A stretch of DNA of 37,970 bases from Cyanobacteria bacterium K_Offshore_surface_m2_239 (GTDB lineage Bacteria > Cyanobacteriota > Cyanobacteriia > PCC-6307 > Cyanobiaceae), in the NCBI GenBank assembly GCA_016882305.1, contig VGQX01000009.1, positions 1 through 37,970 on the forward strand. The letters are read 5' to 3'. A program made the translations under genes and the position numbers. Below, one piece after another: positions 18,320 to 26,228 of the stretch (within the stretch, counting starts at the first letter, position 1; each line of letters starts with the position of its first letter). The notes beneath the pieces are model-generated. The model searched no databases. It saw nothing but the letters and a program-made list of their open reading frames with translations, and was not told the DNA's origin.

Positions 18320-18363
18320 GCCTGTATCTTATGAGGGTGTTTCTGTTGCAGGCTTGTTTGGCG

Positions 18364-18738
18364 ATGAGTGACGCCACATCCGAAACTTCTGAGGTGAAAT
18401 CCCCTGAAACGAGCCCGTCTAGCGACGCGGGCTTTGACTTTCAGCAGCGCTACGGCGAGGTCATCGGCAAGGTTAATCAGACACTTTCTCAGGTGGACTG
18501 GAGCCAACTGGGGAAGGCCGGCAAGGTGGCGGGCATCCTTCTCACTGTGATCATTGCCCAACTTCTGATCAAAGGGGTTTTGGACACGATCAATCTTCTT
18601 CCCATCGTTCCTGGACTGCTTGAATTATTAGGTTTGATCGTCGTTGGCTCCTGGGGTTGGAAAAACCTCACTACCAGCGAGAAGCGTTCCGAGCTCATGG
18701 CCAAGGTTGATCATCTCAAGAAAGAATATTTGGGCTGA
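18364..18738 (+). CDS. curT: CURT1/CAAD-domain thylakoid curvature protein
   Basis: A 124-residue protein with an acidic, Ser/Thr-rich N-terminus, an amphipathic segment (about 25-50), two hydrophobic segments (about 54-70 and 78-97) and the CAAD signature VVGSWGWKNLTTSEKRSELM, followed by a charged C-terminal helix. CurT/CURT1 proteins bend thylakoid membranes and in cyanobacteria organise photosystem II assembly zones. I chose ATG 18364; an in-frame extension to 18313 overlaps the divergent JAMM gene start. Codon use is less GC-rich than neighbours, fitting high expression. An intrinsic terminator follows at 18786-18815. Confidence 0.9.
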   Translation: MSDATSETSEVKSPETSPSSDAGFDFQQRYGEVIGKVNQTLSQVDWSQLGKAGKVAGILLTVIIAQLLIKGVLDTINLLPIVPGLLELLGLIVVGSWGWKNLTTSEKRSELMAKVDHLKKEYLG

Positions 18739-18785
18739 ATCGTTGTTCATCGTTAGTGATGAGTTTTAACGACGGCGAACTTTTT

Positions 18786-18815
18786 CCTCCAACCATCATT
18801 GATTGGAGGTTTTTT
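18786..18815 (+). terminator. Intrinsic terminator after the CURT1 gene
   Basis: CCTCCAA (18786-18792) and TTGGAGG (18803-18809) form a 7-bp stem with a 10-base loop, followed by six T residues. The T-tract overlaps the TAA stop of the convergent fructosamine kinase-family gene (18814-18816), so the plus-strand terminator reaches the end of the opposing gene. Confidence 0.9.
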
Positions 18816-19725
18816 ATTGGTCGAGCAGATCATTGATCACTGACTGAGCCTGTTTTTTGTAGGTTCCCCCGAAAAGATTGGCGTGGTTGAGCAGGTGATA
18901 GAGGTTGTAGATCGCCTGCCGCTCCCGCCATCCCTCAGGCAAGGGCCATTCCTCCTGATAACCCTGGAAAAAGGCCTCCGGAACCCCCCCGAACAAACGG
19001 GCCATGGCCAGATCCACCTCCCGATCCCCGCGATGGACAGCGGGATCAAAAAGGCTGCCCCTGCCGTCGGCGAGCAAGGCCGCGTTTCCGCTCCACAGGT
19101 CGCCGTGCACCAGGCAAGGGTCCGGCTTGTGTGGGGCCAACCGTTTCAGCAGGCGCTCCAGCAGGGACGTGCCGCCAGCCAGCGGGCGTCCTCCCTTCTC
19201 CAGCCAGGTCAGCTGGGGGCGCAGGCGACACGCGATGAAGAAGACCGCCCAGTCCTGGCGCCAACCATTCTGTTGCGGTGAAGCGCCAATGAAGTTGTCT
19301 CGCGGCCAGCCGAACCCTTGGGGGCGGGCCCCCTCCCTGCCGGGCGGCAAGCCGCGGCGGTGCAACCGCGCGAGATTGGCGCCGCACTCCGCCCAGGATC
19401 CCGGCCTACCCTCACCGCGCGCCAGGTCGAGCCAGGGCATCACCAGCACGGCCTCCGGCCCGGCCTGTCCCAGGGCCAGGGGTTGCGGCACCACCAGACC
19501 CGGCGGCGCCACCTGGCCCAGGACCTCCAAACCCTCCGCTTCCGCCTCCAGGAGGGGCAACCGATCGGCCGCAGTGGTTTTGGCGAACAGCCGACCGCCT
19601 CCCGCCGTGCGCAAGCACCAGGCGTGGTGGATGCACCCCCCCCCGACTGGGGTGCGGTCCAGCGGCTCGACCCCGAGCTGGTCGCGCAGCCAGGGGGCCA
19701 GAGGGTCAACGGGGTCGGAATCCAT
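18814..19725 (-). CDS. Fructosamine kinase family protein
   Basis: A 303-residue member of the fructosamine-3-kinase/ketosamine kinase family, an aminoglycoside phosphotransferase-like fold that phosphorylates sugar-amine adducts on glycated proteins so they break down. Visible signatures are GGCIHHAW near the N-terminus, GFGWPRDNFIGASPQQN, the catalytic VHGDLWSGN, the metal-binding DPAVHRGDREVDLAMARLFGG and a C-terminal YHLLNHANLFGG. The start is ATG 19725. It is divergent from the carotenoid oxidoreductase gene across 104 bp that contain short tandem repeats. The in vivo substrate is inferred from the family only. Confidence 0.92.
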   Translation of the reverse strand: MDSDPVDPLAPWLRDQLGVEPLDRTPVGGGCIHHAWCLRTAGGGRLFAKTTAADRLPLLEAEAEGLEVLGQVAPPGLVVPQPLALGQAGPEAVLVMPWLDLARGEGRPGSWAECGANLARLHRRGLPPGREGARPQGFGWPRDNFIGASPQQNGWRQDWAVFFIACRLRPQLTWLEKGGRPLAGGTSLLERLLKRLAPHKPDPCLVHGDLWSGNAALLADGRGSLFDPAVHRGDREVDLAMARLFGGVPEAFFQGYQEEWPLPEGWRERQAIYNLYHLLNHANLFGGTYKKQAQSVINDLLDQ

Positions 19726-19734
19726 CGACGCGGC

Positions 19735-19785
19735 GACGACGGTGCGGAGACGACGGTGCGGGGGATGGCGGTGCGGGGGATGGCG
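19735..19785. repeat. Compound short tandem repeat in a divergent promoter region
   Basis: Two 14-bp units (GACGACGGTGCGG plus A or G; 19735-19748 and 19749-19762) run into two exact 15-bp units of GTGCGGGGGATGGCG (19756-19770 and 19771-19785). The array fills half of the gap between two divergent start codons and could change promoter spacing between strains. Confidence 0.8.
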
Positions 19786-19829
19786 GGAGGGGCCTCCGCC
19801 AGGGCCGCGAAAACTTTAAGCTCGCCGCC

Positions 19830-21329
19830 ATGATCGATGTGCTGGTGGTGGGAGCCGGCATTGCCGGTTTGACGACGGCCGCGCTCCTGGCGCGCGAGGG
19901 CTGCGCAGTGACCCTGTTGGAGGCCCACCACCAGACAGGCGGGTGCGCGGGAACGTTCCGGCGTGGGCCTTACGTGTTTGATGTGGGCGCCACCCAGGTG
20001 GCCGGCCTGGAACCGGGTGGCCCGCACGCGCGCCTCTTTGCCCGGCTGGGCGTGCCCGCCCCGGCCGCCACACCCCTGGACCCCGGCTGCGTCGTGGATC
20101 TGGCGGATGGGTCGCCGCCGGTGGCCCTCTGGCGCGACCCCGCGCGTTGGCGCGAGGAACGGGAACGCCAATTCCCGGGCAGCGGGGCCTTCTGGAGCCT
20201 TTGCGACCGGCTTCAAGCGGCCACCTGGGCCTTTGCGGAACGCGATCCGATCCTGCCCCCCCGCTCCTGGTGGGATCTGACCCAACTCCTGCGCGCTCTG
20301 GATCCAGCGTTGTTGGCCACCGGGATCCTCACGACCAGCAGCATGGTCGATCTGCTGCGACTCACCGGAGCCGCCAGGGGCCCGGGGGGAGCGCGACTGC
20401 GACGCTTCCTGGATTTGCAGCTGCGGCTCTATTCCCAGGAGCCGGCGGATCGCACGGCGGCGCTCTACGGCGCCACGGTGCTCTCGATCGTGCAGGAACC
20501 TCGCGGCTTGTGGCATCCCCTGGGCTCCATGCAGACGTTGAGCGCGGCGCTGGAGGAGGCCCTGGCGGCCCATGGGGGCGTGCTGCGGTTGCGCCACCGG
20601 GTGCGGCGACTGCGTCCTCCCTCGACGCCGGACCCCCGCTGGATCGTGGACGGGGAGGGGCCAAAGGGGGAGGCGTTCACCATGCGGGCGCGGGATGTGG
20701 TGGTCAGCCTGCCGCCGCAAACCCTGCCCGACCTTCTGGGCGAGGCCCTGCCAACGGGCTGGCGACGGCGCCTGGAGAGATTGAACGAGCCCAGTGGCGC
20801 CCTGGTGTTCTACGGCGCGGTGGAGCGTCGCCATCTGCACGCGGCGGTGGCCAGCCACCTCCAGCTCGATTGGGCGGATCCCGGCTCACTCTTCGTCTCC
20901 GTGAGCCAGGAGGGGGATGGACGGGCGCCACGGGGGGAGGCCACGGTGATCGCCAGCGTGTTCACCCCCTCCCGCCCCTGGTTCGGGCTGGAGGAAGCGG
21001 CCTATCAGGCCCGCAAACGCCTGGCCATGGCCGGCATCCAGGCCGGCCTCCAGCGGCTCTTGGGCCTGGAGGCCCATCACTGGCGCCATGGCGAGCTGGC
21101 CACACCGCGCGGGTGGCAGGGCTGGACCGGTCGGCCCGGCGGCGGGGTCGGCGGCCTCGGGCAGCATCCCTGGCGCTCCGGCCTCCTGGGCCTGCCCAGC
21201 CGCACTCCCCTGCCAGGCCTCTGGCTCTGCGGCGACTCCATTCACCCCGGAGAGGGCACGGCGGGAGTGAGCGCCTCCGCGGAGATGGTCTGCCGACAGG
21301 TGCTCCAAGCCCGGCGTTCGCGGCCCTGA
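19830..21329 (+). CDS. crtD: FAD-dependent carotenoid desaturase/isomerase family protein, CrtD-like
   Basis: A 499-residue flavoprotein of the phytoene desaturase/CrtISO superfamily. The dinucleotide-binding motif VVGAGIAGLTTAALLAREG is at the N-terminus with a following LLEAHHQTGGCAGTF segment. The C-terminal FAD motif reads LPGLWLCGDSIHPGEGTAGV and SASAEM. Length and end motifs fit cyanobacterial CrtD (C-3',4' desaturase) or CrtH-like isomerases; I favour the CrtD group, but the reaction cannot be told from motifs. It starts at ATG 19830 and heads a plus-strand run with two Nudix genes and a photolyase. Shared expression with photolyase would suit a light-stress theme, which is inference. 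Confidence 0.8.
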   Translation: MIDVLVVGAGIAGLTTAALLAREGCAVTLLEAHHQTGGCAGTFRRGPYVFDVGATQVAGLEPGGPHARLFARLGVPAPAATPLDPGCVVDLADGSPPVALWRDPARWREERERQFPGSGAFWSLCDRLQAATWAFAERDPILPPRSWWDLTQLLRALDPALLATGILTTSSMVDLLRLTGAARGPGGARLRRFLDLQLRLYSQEPADRTAALYGATVLSIVQEPRGLWHPLGSMQTLSAALEEALAAHGGVLRLRHRVRRLRPPSTPDPRWIVDGEGPKGEAFTMRARDVVVSLPPQTLPDLLGEALPTGWRRRLERLNEPSGALVFYGAVERRHLHAAVASHLQLDWADPGSLFVSVSQEGDGRAPRGEATVIASVFTPSRPWFGLEEAAYQARKRLAMAGIQAGLQRLLGLEAHHWRHGELATPRGWQGWTGRPGGGVGGLGQHPWRSGLLGLPSRTPLPGLWLCGDSIHPGEGTAGVSASAEMVCRQVLQARRSRP

Positions 21330-21400
21330 CGACTTGGACGCCGACGCCGACGCCCCACCGGCGTGCGGCAAGCTGGCCTCCACTGTTGACGCTCGCCCCC

Positions 21401-21961
21401 ATGGCGCCCCTGCCCGCACCGGAACCCTCGCGTCAGCTGGAGACGATCGCCGCTCTGGACGCCCGCAAGATCCGCTTCGAGCTCAATCGCTACGCCCTGC
21501 CCAGCGGCCTGGAGGCCACCTTCGGGGTGATCCGCCATCCGGGGGCCTCCCTGGCGGTGCCCCTCCTGGATGATGGCCGCGTGGTGATCCTGCGGCAATA
21601 TCGCTTCGCCGTGGCCTGCCGCCTGCTGGAGTTTCCCGCCGGCACCCTCGACGCGGGGGAGGATCCGCTGAGCACGATGGAGCGGGAGTTGCAGGAGGAA
21701 ACCGGCTATGCGGCCAATCGCTGGGATTCCCTTGGCGCCTTGCTGCCCTGTCCCGGGTATTCCGATGAGGTGATCCATCTCTTCCTGGCCCGGGGCCTCA
21801 CCCCCCTGGAGCATCCGCCCGCCGGGGATGATGACGAGGATCTCGAGGTGCTGCTGATGGAGCCAGCCCGGCTGGACGCGGCCATCGCCAGCGGCGACGA
21901 GGCCCTGGATGCCAAAAGTGTGACGGCCTGGTATCGGGCCCGGCAGCTCCTGGGGCTCTGA
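21401..21961 (+). CDS. Nudix hydrolase, ADP-ribose pyrophosphatase type
   Basis: A 186-residue protein from ATG 21401 with a complete Nudix box at residues 81-103: Gly81, Glu87, Arg95-Glu96, Glu99-Glu100 and Gly102. Upstream, VVILRQYRFAV and LEFPAGTLD are typical of ADP-sugar pyrophosphatases, which hydrolyse ADP-ribose or related nucleotide sugars with Mg2+. The earlier open frame belongs to the shadow of the previous gene. It lies 71 bp after the CrtD-like gene and 14 bp before a second, diverged Nudix copy, so tandem duplication is likely. Confidence 0.92.
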   Translation: MAPLPAPEPSRQLETIAALDARKIRFELNRYALPSGLEATFGVIRHPGASLAVPLLDDGRVVILRQYRFAVACRLLEFPAGTLDAGEDPLSTMERELQEETGYAANRWDSLGALLPCPGYSDEVIHLFLARGLTPLEHPPAGDDDEDLEVLLMEPARLDAAIASGDEALDAKSVTAWYRARQLLGL

Positions 21962-21975
21962 GGCTCTGCCGGACC

Positions 21976-22566
21976 ATGCGACCCTCCCCCACCGCCACCC
22001 ATCAGCCCCTGGCCGTCGAAGCGGAACTCGCCGACGGGCCAGTCCGCTTCGTGCGCGAACGGCTGCGCCTGCCCTTGGGGCGGGAGGCGAGTTTCGGCTG
22101 GCTGCGCCACCCGCCCAGCGTGATGGTCGTGCCGCGACTGGCGGATGGCCGCCTGCTGCTGGCGCGGCGCTGGCGTCCGGCGGTGGGGCGTTGGGTGTTG
22201 GAGTTTCCCGCTGGACCGCTGGCCCCTGAGGAAGCGCCCGCGCGGGGGGCGTCGCGGCTGCTGCGGGATCTGCTCGGGAGGGGGGATGGCCAGTGGCACC
22301 CCCTCGGGGAGCTGCGTCCCAATCCCGGCTATTCCGACGAACGGATGGCCATCGGCTGGCTGGCGCTGGAGCGGGATGCGGCGCTGGAGCTGGACGCCAC
22401 CGCCCCAACGGCGGTGGGAGGACTGACGCCAGCCGAGGAGGCCACGACGCGGCGATGGCTCTGTGCCCCGGCGGCACTGGACGCCGCCTTCTCCAACCTG
22501 GCGGAGCCGGTGGATGGCCGCAGCGTCAGCGCCTGGTTTCTCGCCCGCCGCGGGGGGATCGGCTGA
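21976..22566 (+). CDS. Nudix-fold protein with degenerate catalytic box
   Basis: A 196-residue homologue of the preceding Nudix protein; it shares the FGWLRHP/FGVIRHP, LEFPAG, NPGYSDE/CPGYSDE and (R/K)SV(S/T)AW segments in the same order. The Nudix box (residues 80-101) keeps Gly80, Glu86 and Arg94 but has Leu95 for the expected Glu and Asp98-Leu99 for the Glu-Glu pair. Metal-dependent hydrolysis is therefore doubtful; it may be a binding protein or a partner of the active copy. The frame is open and well conserved in layout, so it is not an obvious pseudogene. Its stop overlaps the photolyase start by one base. Confidence 0.85.
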   Translation: MRPSPTATHQPLAVEAELADGPVRFVRERLRLPLGREASFGWLRHPPSVMVVPRLADGRLLLARRWRPAVGRWVLEFPAGPLAPEEAPARGASRLLRDLLGRGDGQWHPLGELRPNPGYSDERMAIGWLALERDAALELDATAPTAVGGLTPAEEATTRRWLCAPAALDAAFSNLAEPVDGRSVSAWFLARRGGIG

Positions 22567-24116
22567 TGGCGCCGCCCCGCTGGCTGTTCTGGCATCGCCG
22601 CGACCTGCGCCTGACCGACAACCTCGGCCTGGCGGCGGCGGCGGCGGCCACCCCCGCCGTGACCGGGGTGTTTGTGCTCGACCCCGGGATCCTCTCCTCC
22701 CCGGATCTCGCTCCAGCGCGGTTGTGGTTTCTGGGCGAGAGCCTGCGGGAGCTGGCCGGGCGCTGGCGGGAGGCCGGCAGCCGCCTGTTGCTGGCGGAGG
22801 GGGATCCGGTGGAGGTGCTGCCGCGGCTGGCCACGGCCATCGGCGCGGAGGTGGTGGCCTGGAATCGCGATGTGGAGCCCTACGGGAGGGAGCGGGATCG
22901 GCGCGTCGCCGCCGCCTTGCGGGGGCTGGGCTTGAAGGTGTTGGTGGATTGGGACCAGGTGCTGGTGGCGCCGGAGGTGTTGCGGACGGGCGGCGGGGAT
23001 CCGTATCGGGTGTATGGGCCCTTTCTGCGCAGCTGGCGGCGGCAAGTGGAGAGCCGAGCCACCCTGGGATCCGCCGCCGCGGGAGGACTGGAGCCCGTGG
23101 CCGCCCCCAGCGGCCTGGTGGATCTGTCGCCGGAGGGGGCGGGAGACCCCTGGCCGCGGGAACGGCAACAGCTGTGGGACAGCCTGCCGTTGCGCCAAAC
23201 CGTTCCCACCGGCGCCGAGCTCGGAGCCCCGTTCGCTGGCGCGGCGCTCTGCCCCTGCCGGCCCGGTGAGGCCGCGGCCCGGGCGCAATTGGAGGCCTTT
23301 TGCGGCGCTGGCCCCGGAGACGCCCCGTTGCTGACCTATGACGCGGGCCGCAACATCCCCTCCCGGGCGGGCACCTCCGGGCTCAGCGCCGCTCTCAAGT
23401 TCGGCACCCTCAGCCCTCGCCAGGCCTGGGCCGCCGCTCAGGAGGCCCGTCTGCTCGCCCGCGGCACGGAGGCCCTGGAGGCCATCAGCGTCTGGGAGCA
23501 GGAGCTGGCCTGGCGGGAGTTCTACCAGCAGGCCCTGTTCCATTTCCCGGAACTGGCGGAAGGGCCCTATCGCCCGCAATGGCGACATTTCCCGTGGCAA
23601 AACGAGCCGCGCTGGCTGGAGGCCTGGCGGGACGGGCTCACGGGGGTGCCGATCGTGGACGCGGCGATGCGCCAGCTCAACGCCAGCGGCTGGATGCACA
23701 ACCGCTGCCGCATGATCGTGGCCTCTTTTCTGGTGAAAGATCTGATCTGCGACTGGCGCCTGGGGGAATCCGCCTTCATGGCTCGGCTGGTGGATGGCGA
23801 TCTGGCGGCGAACAACGGGGGCTGGCAGTGGAGCGCCAGCAGTGGCATGGATCCCAAGCCGCTGCGCATCTTCAACCCCGCGAGCCAGGCCGCCAAATTC
23901 GACCCGGAAGCCGCCTACATCCGCCACTGGGTGCCGGAACTGGCCCATGTGGACACAGGAGATCTGATCAGTGGCGCCATCCAGCCCATGGAGCGCCGCG
24001 GGTACCCGGCGCCCCTGGTGGATCACAAGCATCAGCAAGCCGAGTTCAAAGCGCTCCATGCCGCTTTGCCCCGGACGGGCCTCACCCCCTCCCCGTCCGG
24101 GGGAAGCAAGCCGTGA
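22566..24116 (+). CDS. phrB: Deoxyribodipyrimidine photolyase
   Basis: A 516-residue cryptochrome/photolyase family protein that uses blue light and FADH- to split cyclobutane pyrimidine dimers. The N-terminal antenna domain starts WLFWHRRDLRLTDN. The FAD domain contains TYDAGRNIPSRAGTSGLSA, the WEQELAWREFYQQALF segment, MRQLNASGWMHNRCRM, VDGDLAANNGGWQWSASSG and GMDPKPLRIFNPASQAAKFD, matching class I CPD photolyases. Whether the second pigment is 8-HDF or MTHF is not decided by eye. ATG 22566 overlaps the stop of the Nudix-like gene (TGATG), so they are probably translated from one mRNA. It converges on the DegT-type gene 38 bp away. Confidence 0.95.
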   Translation: MAPPRWLFWHRRDLRLTDNLGLAAAAAATPAVTGVFVLDPGILSSPDLAPARLWFLGESLRELAGRWREAGSRLLLAEGDPVEVLPRLATAIGAEVVAWNRDVEPYGRERDRRVAAALRGLGLKVLVDWDQVLVAPEVLRTGGGDPYRVYGPFLRSWRRQVESRATLGSAAAGGLEPVAAPSGLVDLSPEGAGDPWPRERQQLWDSLPLRQTVPTGAELGAPFAGAALCPCRPGEAAARAQLEAFCGAGPGDAPLLTYDAGRNIPSRAGTSGLSAALKFGTLSPRQAWAAAQEARLLARGTEALEAISVWEQELAWREFYQQALFHFPELAEGPYRPQWRHFPWQNEPRWLEAWRDGLTGVPIVDAAMRQLNASGWMHNRCRMIVASFLVKDLICDWRLGESAFMARLVDGDLAANNGGWQWSASSGMDPKPLRIFNPASQAAKFDPEAAYIRHWVPELAHVDTGDLISGAIQPMERRGYPAPLVDHKHQQAEFKALHAALPRTGLTPSPSGGSKP

Positions 24117-24154
24117 AGGGGCTCACGCCATGGACGGCTCCGACCCTCCGGGCC

Positions 24155-25387
24155 TCAACCGATGGACAGGGTGGCGTGGCAATCGGCCGGCGTCGCTGAA
24201 ACTCCCCCAAGCAACTGACGCACCACCGCGATCACCCTCGCCTGCTGGTCGGAGGTGAGTTCGGGGAAGATGGGAAGGCTGAGCACCTCGGCGCAAAGGC
24301 GTTCCGTATGGGGCAGGCTGCCGCTTCGATACCCCAGGTCGGCATAGGCCGGCTGACGGTGAATGGGGATGGGGTAGTAAATGATCGTGCTGACGCCAGC
24401 CTCCTGCAGCTGGTGTTTGATCCAGTCGCGGCAGCAGGCCTCTGGCAGTCCGTAGGTGGCACTGTCCGCCGAGGGGGTGCAGCGGCTCTGGCAGGAGGGT
24501 TGCTCCACCGGGCAGGCGGCCAGACGCACCACGAATTGGTTCCAGCTGTGGCCTGCGGGGCCGGCTTCCGGGAGCACCAGGCCTGGCAGATCCCCCAGCT
24601 CACGCAGGTAGGTGGCCGCGATCGCCCTGCGGCGCTCCACCCAGTCGGACAGATGGGGAAGCTTCACCGCCAGCACAGCTGCCTGGAGGGCATCCAGGCG
24701 GCTGTTGTAGCCCAGGGCGGTGTGGAGATAGCGACGGGGCATGCCATGCACGGCCAATTCCCGCACCCGCTGAGCGAGATCGGCATCGCGGCACACCACC
24801 GCACCGCCATCACCGGCAGCGCCGAGGTTCTTGGTGGGGAAAAAGCTGAAGCAGCCCGCATCTCCCCAACTCCCCACGGGACGCCCCGCCCAGGAGGCGC
24901 CAGCGGCCTGGGCGCAGTCTTCGATCACCAGCAGGCCGTGGTCCCCAGCCAGGGTGAGGATCCGCTCCATGTCCACCGGACGACCGAAGAGGTGGACCGG
25001 CAGCAGGGCACGGGTGGCGGGGGTGATCGCCGCCGGAATGCGTTCAGGATCGATCAGGTAGGTCTCGGCCTCGACATCCACAAACACGGGCGTGGCCCCC
25101 ACGGCACTGATGGCTTCGGCGGTCGCGAAGAAGCTGAAGGATGAGGTGATCACCTCATCTCCAGGCCCGATGCCCAGGCCCCGCAGGGCCAGAATCAAGG
25201 CGTCGGTGCCACTGTTGCAGCCGATGGCGTGGGGCACCTCGCAGGCATGGGCGAAGGCCGCTTCAAAGGACGCGATGGTGGAGCCGCCGATGTATTGGCC
25301 GCTGCGCAGAACCTGCGACACCGCCGCATCGAGTCGATCACCAAGCTGCCTCAGTTGTTCGTCGAGGCTGAAGGGGGGGACATGCAT
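24155..25387 (-). CDS. DegT/DnrJ/EryC1/StrS-family PLP aminotransferase
   Basis: A 410-residue sugar aminotransferase family protein. The substrate end MHVPPFSLDEQL, SGQYIGGSTI, CNSGTDALILALRGLGIGPG, SFFATAEAISAVGATPVFVD, VHLFGRPVDM and EDCAQAAGASW are family marks; the PLP-binding lysine is in FFPTKNLGAAGDGG. Such enzymes make 4-amino or 3-amino sugars for LPS or exopolysaccharide, but the sugar is not predictable here. Between the large and small domains is an insertion with five cysteines in about 30 residues, which is unusual for the family. I chose ATG 25387; the frame stays open upstream to 25585, but that part shows no family similarity. Confidence 0.92.
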   Translation of the reverse strand: MHVPPFSLDEQLRQLGDRLDAAVSQVLRSGQYIGGSTIASFEAAFAHACEVPHAIGCNSGTDALILALRGLGIGPGDEVITSSFSFFATAEAISAVGATPVFVDVEAETYLIDPERIPAAITPATRALLPVHLFGRPVDMERILTLAGDHGLLVIEDCAQAAGASWAGRPVGSWGDAGCFSFFPTKNLGAAGDGGAVVCRDADLAQRVRELAVHGMPRRYLHTALGYNSRLDALQAAVLAVKLPHLSDWVERRRAIAATYLRELGDLPGLVLPEAGPAGHSWNQFVVRLAACPVEQPSCQSRCTPSADSATYGLPEACCRDWIKHQLQEAGVSTIIYYPIPIHRQPAYADLGYRSGSLPHTERLCAEVLSLPIFPELTSDQQARVIAVVRQLLGGVSATPADCHATLSIG

Positions 25388-25394
25388 GGGCGCA

Positions 25395-25422
25395 ACCTTA
25401 AGCCCAACGAAAGATTTCTCAA
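25395..25422 (-). promoter_or_regulatory. Possible promoter of the DegT-type gene
   Basis: On the minus strand TTGAGA (25417-25422) and TAAGGT (25395-25400) are 16 bp apart. The -10 ends only 7 bp before the ATG at 25387, so transcription from it would give an almost leaderless mRNA. The rest of the 268-bp gap to 25655 shows no other gene I can support. This is a pattern match only. Confidence 0.25.
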
Positions 25423-25655
25423 GGGGGAGCGTGGCCCCCCGCGCTGTTGGCCCCGAGCCCAGGAGGGGGCCATCCAACAGGTGGAGGTCTGGAGTGCAGG
25501 CCGCCTGAAAGGCGCGCGCCGCAGCCTGGCTGTCATCCGCCAGGTCGGGGAAGCGCCAGCCCTGGCTGGTGGCCTGGCGGGTCATCTCGGCGGGGCCATC
25601 CTGCGGATGGGTGGCGAGATGGACGGATCATGGCGCCAGAACCGCTCTGTTGGCC

Positions 25656-26228
25656 GTGCCCCCGAGGCTCCCCCTTCCCGCGCTCCCCACCCTCCTGGCC
25701 CTGCTGCTCACGGGCTGTGTGCCGGCGACGGAGCGCCCCAGCTGGCGGGTCTACGCCCTGCAGCGCCAGCGGCCCGGCGATGGCCTGGCCGTGGTCAGCC
25801 GTCCCGGCGGGGAGGGCCTGCACCTCTGGCTGGAGGTGAACACCGCCGAGAAGGGGATCTGCACGCCGCTCTGGACCCCCGATGGAGCCCGATTGCGCGG
25901 AGGCGATGGCGACCAGCCCACCAGCTCGGGCCGGGCGCCGCGGGAGGAGTTTTTCCAGTCCATGGCCCATGGCCCCGTGCGGCTGGCGCTCCAGCGGCAG
26001 CTGCGGCGCCTCTGTCGGGAGCGCGCGCCGGAGAGCGCCTTTCGTTGGCAACCGCCCCCGCGGCGTCCGCGGGATCTGGCGCCGGAAACCCACCCGCTGC
26101 TGGAGGCCCGCGATCTGTTGAGCCATCCGCGGGCTGTGCGACGCGCGGAGAAAAGGCTCCTGGGTCTGCCGCTCACTCCGGAGGACTGGGATGATCGCCC
26201 CCTGCCGCCACCGCCGGAGGGTCCATGA
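25656..26228 (+). CDS. Putative lipoprotein of unknown function
   Basis: From GTG 25656 (TTG 25650 is an alternative) a 190-residue protein starts with a hydrophobic leader and a lipobox LLTGC, so Cys21 would be lipidated after export. The mature part has a RPSWRVYALQRQ stretch, a beta-rich middle (VSRPGGEGLHLWLEVN) and an Arg-rich region, with no family I recognise. Its last 56 bp overlap the 3' end of the convergent phosphopantetheinyl transferase gene. The coding frame is supported by the signal peptide rather than by homology, so confidence is moderate. Confidence 0.6.
   Translation: MPPRLPLPALPTLLALLLTGCVPATERPSWRVYALQRQRPGDGLAVVSRPGGEGLHLWLEVNTAEKGICTPLWTPDGARLRGGDGDQPTSSGRAPREEFFQSMAHGPVRLALQRQLRRLCRERAPESAFRWQPPPRRPRDLAPETHPLLEARDLLSHPRAVRRAEKRLLGLPLTPEDWDDRPLPPPPEGP

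Noticed and set aside
2003-24625. HIP1 octamers (GCGATCGC), seen at 2003-2010 and 24618-24625
   Set aside because: About two in 38 kb is close to chance at this GC content, so there is no HIP1 enrichment.
25388-25585. Upstream extension of the DegT-type frame
   Set aside because: No similarity to the family, and a plausible promoter and the normal family start (MHVPPF) lie at 25387.
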